DNA from: Mycobacterium simiae
Lineage (GTDB): Bacteria > Actinomycetota > Actinomycetes > Mycobacteriales > Mycobacteriaceae
NCBI RefSeq assembly: GCF_010727605.1
Contig: NZ_AP022568.1
Span: forward strand, 558,001 to 622,000
Direction of reading: 5' to 3'
DNA: 64,000 nucleotides
Shown: one piece after another, positions 59,277 to 64,000 of the stretch
How the letters are laid out: every line of letters begins with the position of its first letter
How positions within the stretch are numbered: position 1 is the stretch's first letter
The notes under the pieces: generated by a model
The model's input: the letters and a program-made list of their open reading frames with translations, nothing else
Told to the model about the DNA's origin: nothing
The model's database searches: none
Program-made: the position numbers and the translations under genes

Positions 59277-60625
59277 TTGAACTTCCGGCGGAGGTAGCCG
59301 ATGCCTTGGACGGGCTGGACATGGCCGACGCCGCCGTCCGGGGCTTGAACTTCGATGCGTTGGGCCCCGCCGCCCGGCTGCATGTGCTGGGACGCATGGA
59401 GGCCTCGCGACGCCGGCAGATTGCGGTGAGCCACGACGTGATCGCAACTCTCGGCCCAGAGGAGCCCGCCGCACTCGGCGGACCGGTCGCCAAGGTGATC
59501 GCCGACCGGCTGCGCATCAGCTATGCCGAGGCTCGCCGACGCGTCAGAGAGGCCGCACAGCTCTCCAAGCGGCTGACTCTCACCGGCCAGGAGTTGCCAC
59601 CGGAACTGCCGGCGACCGCCGATGTCTGGCGCGAGGGTCTCCTCGATGCTCAGCACCTGCGCGTGATCCAGGCATTCGCCCGCGACCTGCCCGACGCGAC
59701 ACCGCCAGCCACGGTGACCGACGCCGAGCGCTTCCTCGCCGAGCAGGCCGTCAAACTACGTCCGGACCAACTGGAGCGGGCCGCGCACCGACTCGCGTTG
59801 CACATCAATCCCGACGGCAAGTTCTCCGACTCCGACCGCGCGCGCCAGCGCGGGTTCACCTGGTGTGGTCAGCGCCGTGACGGGATGAGCCTCGGAAAGC
59901 TCGTCGCGTCCCCGGAACTGCGCGCCAATATCGACGCGTGGCTCGGGCGATTCGCCGCTCCCGGAATGTGTAACCCGGACGACCAATCCCCTTGTATCGG
60001 AGGCGAACCCAGCGAGGAGTCCGTCGGTAATGACGCGCGAACACCGGCCCAGCGTCAGCACGACGCACTCAACGCCCTGGTCCGGGGTCAGCTGGGTGAC
60101 CCAAAGCTCGGCCAGCACAACGGTCTGCCGGTGACCGTCATCGTCTCTGCCACGGTGCAGGAGCTGGCGGCGGCCGCGGGACGGGCGGTGACCGGCGGCG
60201 GTACCGTGTTGCCGATTCCCGACCTGATCCGGTTGGCCCGCCACGCCTACCACTACTTAGCCGTATTCGACGAACATCAAAGCCGGCCACTATATCTCGG
60301 CCGGTCCCGTCGTGTCGCCTCACCCGACCAACGTGTCGTCCTCTACGCCAAGGATCGCGGCTGCACGCACCCTGGTTGCGACGTGCCGGGTTATTGGTGT
60401 GAAGTCCACCATGTCGAGGAATGGGCGGCGGGCGGTTCTACCGATGCCGATGCGCTGACGTTCGCCTGTCGGCCCCACCACAAGCTTGCCGGATTAGGTT
60501 GGCAGACGAGGAAACTCGCCAACGGCCGCACCGAGTGGATCCCGCCTCCGGAGCTCGACGTCGGCGCGCGTACCAACGACTACCATCACCCGGAACGTCT
60601 TGCCGGGGGCGACCAGCCATGCTAG
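59267..60625 (+). CDS. DUF222/HNH nuclease-like protein (13E12 repeat family)
   Basis: The 452-residue protein has a DUF222 domain in the first two thirds and a C-terminal HNH motif, CTHPGCDVPGYWCEVHHVEEWAAGG then CRPHHKL. The zinc cysteines and the HH pair are intact, so it may be an active nuclease. Mycobacteria carry many such genes (13E12 REP family), some of them induced by DNA damage. ATG 59267 lies within an SOS box, with 6 bases of the box upstream; the mRNA may be leaderless. Confidence 0.88.
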   Translation: MHSIELPAEVADALDGLDMADAAVRGLNFDALGPAARLHVLGRMEASRRRQIAVSHDVIATLGPEEPAALGGPVAKVIADRLRISYAEARRRVREAAQLSKRLTLTGQELPPELPATADVWREGLLDAQHLRVIQAFARDLPDATPPATVTDAERFLAEQAVKLRPDQLERAAHRLALHINPDGKFSDSDRARQRGFTWCGQRRDGMSLGKLVASPELRANIDAWLGRFAAPGMCNPDDQSPCIGGEPSEESVGNDARTPAQRQHDALNALVRGQLGDPKLGQHNGLPVTVIVSATVQELAAAAGRAVTGGGTVLPIPDLIRLARHAYHYLAVFDEHQSRPLYLGRSRRVASPDQRVVLYAKDRGCTHPGCDVPGYWCEVHHVEEWAAGGSTDADALTFACRPHHKLAGLGWQTRKLANGRTEWIPPPELDVGARTNDYHHPERLAGGDQPC

Positions 60626-60675
60626 CGCGTCGTCGGTGCACCACACGATCATCCGGCGCAAGCGCAGGCGCGCGG

Positions 60676-61767
60676 TCAGGCGGTCGGTTTGGTGGTGTCG
60701 TCGACTTCCAACGTCAGGGCGCGCGGGTAGCGAGAACGCCGGAGGGTTTGTGCCGGGTTCTCGCCGTAGCGAGCGGCATGTACGGCAGCGAAACGCCCTG
60801 CATTGGTGAAACCCCAACGCAACGCGATCGATTCGACCGTTTTCAGCGAAGGGTCGGCTTCCAGCAGATCCTGATGCGCGCGTCGCAACCGCACCTGACG
60901 CAGGTAATTCATCGGCGACATACCGACATGGCGCTGAAAGCCCTGCTGCAGAGCGCGTGCGCTGACGTTGGTGCGCTGCGCCAGCGACGACACCCGCAAG
61001 GGCAGGTGGGGCTCCGCCTCGATGATCTCCACTGCGGTCCGTATCGTATGGGGCGCGACATGTTTGACCTCGGCGTCAAGCAAATCCCGGTAGGGATGAT
61101 CGGCGGCCACCAGCAAGGCGTACACCAAACTCTCGACAAACGGCGCGGCGACAAGCGGTTGGCAAAGCGCGTTGTCAACCTTGAAAATTTCGTGATTGAG
61201 CATCAACAGCATCTGCACCAGGCTGCGCACCGAACCTCGAGTGGTCGTCAATGAAGGCTTGAAAGCAATCTGTGACGTCAGCTGCTGCCCGATCGCATCG
61301 CTGAGAGCGTCTTCGATGGCACTGCGGTCGATGCGAAGCGCAATAGTTCGCCCGCGACCGGCCCACCGCGAGACGAAGAGTTCGCCTTCCGGCAGACACA
61401 ACGAGGCATGCCCGGGCGCAACATCGAGCGTTGTTCTCCTGTGTATCAGCTCTATTCGACCTGCGACGGGAAGGCTGACCATGTAGTAAGGACGTTCGTC
61501 GAGACACCGGATCCAGGTGTCGGTGCCGAATGCTAAGTCGAGGACGGTCAGCGGTCCGAGCTGCCCGGCACGCTGGGTCAGTGAGAATCTGCTGTCCTCG
61601 TCGACCACCCCCACCGAATCTTGAAACGGAAACACGCTACGCGTCTGGTCAAACGCATAAAGTGTCGTTCGGTCGCGGGATGGCGCGGCGATGTTACATG
61701 TAATCACTTCCGTCCCTTCGTCATTGTCGTCAGCGACTGAACAATTGCCGACTCGGACCGATGACAC
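60676..61767 (-). CDS. AraC-family transcriptional regulator
   Basis: The 363-residue protein has an AraC-binding-like N-terminal domain (about 45-215, e.g. PYYMVSLPVAGRIELIHRR) and two C-terminal helix-turn-helix units. The latter are LRVSSLAQRTNVSARALQQGFQRHVGMSPMNYLRQVRLRRAHQDL and a second with VESIALRWGFTNAGRFAAVHAARYGENP. It is divergent from the TetR gene, with 50 bases between. Targets and ligand unknown. Confidence 0.9.
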   Translation of the reverse strand: MSSVRVGNCSVADDNDEGTEVITCNIAAPSRDRTTLYAFDQTRSVFPFQDSVGVVDEDSRFSLTQRAGQLGPLTVLDLAFGTDTWIRCLDERPYYMVSLPVAGRIELIHRRTTLDVAPGHASLCLPEGELFVSRWAGRGRTIALRIDRSAIEDALSDAIGQQLTSQIAFKPSLTTTRGSVRSLVQMLLMLNHEIFKVDNALCQPLVAAPFVESLVYALLVAADHPYRDLLDAEVKHVAPHTIRTAVEIIEAEPHLPLRVSSLAQRTNVSARALQQGFQRHVGMSPMNYLRQVRLRRAHQDLLEADPSLKTVESIALRWGFTNAGRFAAVHAARYGENPAQTLRRSRYPRALTLEVDDTTKPTA

Positions 61768-61782
61768 CGCTGGCGAATATGG

Positions 61783-61811
61783 CTACGCGTCCCACCCCTG
61801 GCGTAGGGTGG
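61783..61811. promoter_or_regulatory. Overlapping inverted repeats between the AraC and TetR genes
   Basis: CTACGC-N12-GCGTAG (61783-61806) and CCACCC-N8-GGGTGG (61792-61811) overlap each other in the 50-base divergent spacer, just ahead of the TetR ATG at 61818. They are plausible binding sites for one or both flanking regulators. Confidence 0.45.
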
Positions 61812-61817
61812 TAAAGC

Positions 61818-62453
61818 ATGACTCCGGAGTCTGAGTCGAAAAAAATGGACTCGCAAGTCCAAAAATTCACTGGGAAGGGCATCGCCACGCGTCGCCGGAT
61901 CATCGAGGGCGCAGCCGAGGAGATTCGTGCCAACGGTGTCGTGTTGACCACCCTCGACAACATCCTCGCCCGTACCCGAACGTCGAAGAGCCAGCTCTTC
62001 CATTACTTTCCGGGTGGCCGGGAGGACTTGTTGTTGGCAGTGGCTCAGCATGAAGCGGATTTCGTGCTGGCCGACCACCAGCCGTATCTGGACGAGCTGA
62101 CCTCGTGGGCCGGGTGGCAACGGTGGCGTAACGCCGTTGTCGAGCGCTGCCGGGTCCAGGCACGAAGTCGCCCGAACGCGATCCTCATGTCCGATCTGGG
62201 CCGTACGTCGCCGGACGCGCAGGATGTCATGGCGGCACTGATCCGGCAACTGCGCGTCCAGATCACCGCGGGCATTCGAAGTATGCAGCACCAGGACAAG
62301 ATCGATCGCCGCGTCGATGCCGACCGCACCGCGGCCGCTCTGTTGGCCGGCATTCAGGGCGGCGCCGGAATCCTGCTGACGATCGGCGACGCGACCTTCC
62401 TCGAAGCCGCCATCGACGGTGCGATCAACGCACTGCGAACGGCCGGTAAATAG
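61818..62453 (+). CDS. TetR-family transcriptional regulator
   Basis: The 211-residue protein has the N-terminal TetR helix-turn-helix (TRRRIIEGAAEEIRANGVVLTTLDNILARTRTSKSQLFHYFPGGREDLL) and a ligand-binding domain ending in LLAGIQGGAGILLTIGDATFLEAAIDGAINAL. The start may be ATG 61818 or ATG 61845. Its C-terminal portion is duplicated in the fragment downstream at 62607. Confidence 0.9.
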   Translation: MTPESESKKMDSQVQKFTGKGIATRRRIIEGAAEEIRANGVVLTTLDNILARTRTSKSQLFHYFPGGREDLLLAVAQHEADFVLADHQPYLDELTSWAGWQRWRNAVVERCRVQARSRPNAILMSDLGRTSPDAQDVMAALIRQLRVQITAGIRSMQHQDKIDRRVDADRTAAALLAGIQGGAGILLTIGDATFLEAAIDGAINALRTAGK

Positions 62454-62606
62454 TCATCCTGGACCGGAATCGTTCGTAATAAGTACAGTCAACTGCCGAG
62501 TCTGTCTCGGCAGCTAAGCAGCGACCGCAGCTGCCTGTAGCTTCAGCTGTTGATGAATGGTCATGCGCGGCACCCAGCGACGTCAGGGAAATGACGTGGA
62601 CCCCTC

Positions 62607-62930
62607 ATGAGCGACGAGCGTCCGGTGCCCGAACCGACGGATCCGCGGATTTGGGCATCGTTGCTCGAGGCGGCGGCGACGGTGTCGCAGGGTAGGCAGG
62701 CCGTCACGCCGGCGCTGGTGCGGCGTTGGCACGATCAGATCGCCACGGCTATTCGCCGCTTACAGCGTGACGGCAGGGCACCCGACGACATCGACGCGGA
62801 TCAAAGCGCGGCGGCGTTGCTGGCCGGCGTTCAGGGAGGAGCCGAAATACTGCTGGCCACCGGCGATCGGAGTTACCTGGAAGCCGCAATTGATGACGCC
62901 ATCAGCATGCTCCGGCTCACTCGGGACTAG
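62607..62930 (+). pseudogene. TetR-like C-terminal fragment without DNA-binding domain
   Basis: This 107-codon frame encodes only the end of a TetR-type ligand domain. DADQSAAALLAGVQGGAEILLATGDRSYLEAAIDDAISML closely follows the end of the TetR protein just upstream. The helix-turn-helix and most of the middle are gone. The first 40 residues are not recognisable. It is most likely a decayed duplicate, although a stand-alone partner that heterodimerises with the full TetR protein cannot be excluded. Confidence 0.7.
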
Positions 62931-62933
62931 CCG

Positions 62934-64000
62934 CTACTTCTTGAATCGGCCCGCAAACGCGCGCAGCGGAAGGTCACCGCTGGTAATCAGGCCTGGCGGC
63001 GCGGCCACGACCGACCTGATCGCCGCCAGCGCGGGCATACCCGTGACGGTCATGCCGATCGAGGCGAAGTTCTCGGGGTTGGACAGGTCCACGCCGGGCT
63101 TAGGGAAAATCATGTGTTTGTTGTAGATGCACGGGTCACCCTTGATCTGAGTGATGTAGCAACCCTTGATGTCCCAATGCGGATCGGTGTGCGGCGTCAT
63201 CTGCCATTCCAGGTGTGTCTCGACCCGCGGTACCCCGTTCACCATGCCTTGGTACTTGATGTAGTTGCCACCCAGCGATCCCTTCGGCAAGGTGTACCAG
63301 CCCAGGTCGACATCCTTCGTACAGGCGCCCAATTCGTAGCTGAACTTGACCTCGTCGAGTTGAAGATCGAAGCAGTCGGCCATCATCAGCACGCTGTCGG
63401 CGAACACCCGCGTGTATTTCTCCAGTTTCCCCGGGATCTCCGGATGATCCACCGGCAGGCCATAACCCACCTCGATCCAGGTGTCTCGGGAGTGGTGACA
63501 CGACACATCGACGGACTCAATGGTCGTGACGTTTTCGATCTCGGCGACGTCGGCCGAGCATACGACGCCGAGGATTTGGTTGAGTCCCGGGTTCATCCCG
63601 GTGCCGTAGAAGGTTGCGCCGCCCTTCTCGCACGCCTCGGCCAGGAGTTGGGTCACCAGTTTGCCGGACGGGTGCGGATGATTGGTGTCGCGGTGCCATC
63701 CGGTGATCCAGTCGGCGGTGGTGACGATGTCGATTCCCGCCTCGAGCACTTTGACGTAGAGGTCTTCGTCGGGAAAAACGCCGTGAAAGGTCAGCACATC
63801 GGGCTTCGCGGCGATGATCTCTTCGATGGTCCCGGTGAACTTCACCCCGTTGGCCGGTAAGCCGGCAAACTCGCCGGTGTCCTTACCTACCTTCTCCTGC
63901 GAATAGCAGTGCACGCCAATTAAGTCCAGATCGGGCTGGGCCGCGATCCGCCTGATCATCTCCGAGCCGACGTTGCCGCTTCCGACCTGGAAGACGCGAA
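62934..64000 (-). CDS. Dihydrodipicolinate-reductase-like NAD(P)H oxidoreductase, 5' end outside window
   Basis: The frame runs off the right edge, where translation reads RVFQVGSGNVGSE, a Rossmann dinucleotide-binding loop. An internal ATG at 63959 is therefore not the start. The protein resembles mycobacterial DapB-like oxidoreductases of the 2,4-diaminopentanoate dehydrogenase type: TFHGVFPDEDLYVKVLEAGIDIVTTADWITGW and FYGTGMNPGLNQIL. At least 355 residues are encoded here. Its true substrate is unknown and it is not the lysine-pathway DapB, which is present separately. Confidence 0.85.
   Translation of the reverse strand, partial: RVFQVGSGNVGSEMIRRIAAQPDLDLIGVHCYSQEKVGKDTGEFAGLPANGVKFTGTIEEIIAAKPDVLTFHGVFPDEDLYVKVLEAGIDIVTTADWITGWHRDTNHPHPSGKLVTQLLAEACEKGGATFYGTGMNPGLNQILGVVCSADVAEIENVTTIESVDVSCHHSRDTWIEVGYGLPVDHPEIPGKLEKYTRVFADSVLMMADCFDLQLDEVKFSYELGACTKDVDLGWYTLPKGSLGGNYIKYQGMVNGVPRVETHLEWQMTPHTDPHWDIKGCYITQIKGDPCIYNKHMIFPKPGVDLSNPENFASIGMTVTGMPALAAIRSVVAAPPGLITSGDLPLRAFAGRFKK

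Overview
The window is GC-rich actinobacterial DNA whose gene order follows the Mycobacterium tuberculosis chromosome from about Rv2720 (lexA) to Rv2773c (dapB). Protein similarity and synteny, both recalled rather than searched, point to a slow-growing non-tuberculous Mycobacterium, possibly of the M. avium complex. That species-level guess is inference. It rests on an intein-free recA, a one-chain long-chain acyl-CoA carboxylase and the lack of PE_PGRS47.

Positions 1-16,000 hold lexA with its SOS box, an LGFP-repeat envelope protein, fadE20, and the cluster Rv2728c-miaA-dapF-hflX. These are followed by a DMT-type membrane protein with a decayed paralogue beside it, a DUF349 protein, miaB, and the recX/recA pair. 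recA carries both a LexA box and a PafBC-type promoter. Just upstream and divergent, a cobalamin riboswitch precedes a FhuF-like iron-sulfur protein. Positions 17,000-25,000 hold a glycosyltransferase, ephG, the envelope-stress genes clgR-pspA-pspM with a sigma-E type promoter, pgsA3, argA and ftsK. Positions 25,000-36,700 hold a monooxygenase-like protein, a mycofactocin-type SDR, a methyltransferase, RNase J, dapA, thyX, an apparently HsdR-less type I methylase (hsdM-hsdS) abutting an AlkX/YcaQ-like DNA glycosylase, a DivIVA-like protein, dfrA and thyA.

From about 36,700 to 57,500 the synteny is broken by accessory DNA. It contains a UGT-type glycosyltransferase, a small secreted Gly/Cys repeat protein, a single-chain acyl-CoA carboxylase with its acyl-CoA ligase and a divergent thioesterase, and a giant AAA-GAF-nucleotidyl cyclase protein. 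The most striking item is an eight-gene operon at 50,345-57,505 with nearly every junction overlapping. Its first product looks like an HK97-fold, encapsulin-type shell protein. It is followed by a polyprenyl diphosphate synthase, two small unknown proteins, a CrtC-like protein, an SCP2 lipid carrier, a large FAD-dependent desaturase-like enzyme and a proline-rich protein with a duplicated helical motif. I read this as a candidate nanocompartment for isoprenoid or lipid chemistry; the function is inference.

From 57,500 the conserved order resumes (Rv2771c, Rv2772c, dapB). It is followed by an HNH/DUF222 gene whose start codon lies in an SOS box, an AraC and a TetR regulator, a headless TetR remnant, and an oxidoreductase cut by the window end. 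No rRNA, tRNA, CRISPR array, prophage or intact insertion sequence was seen.
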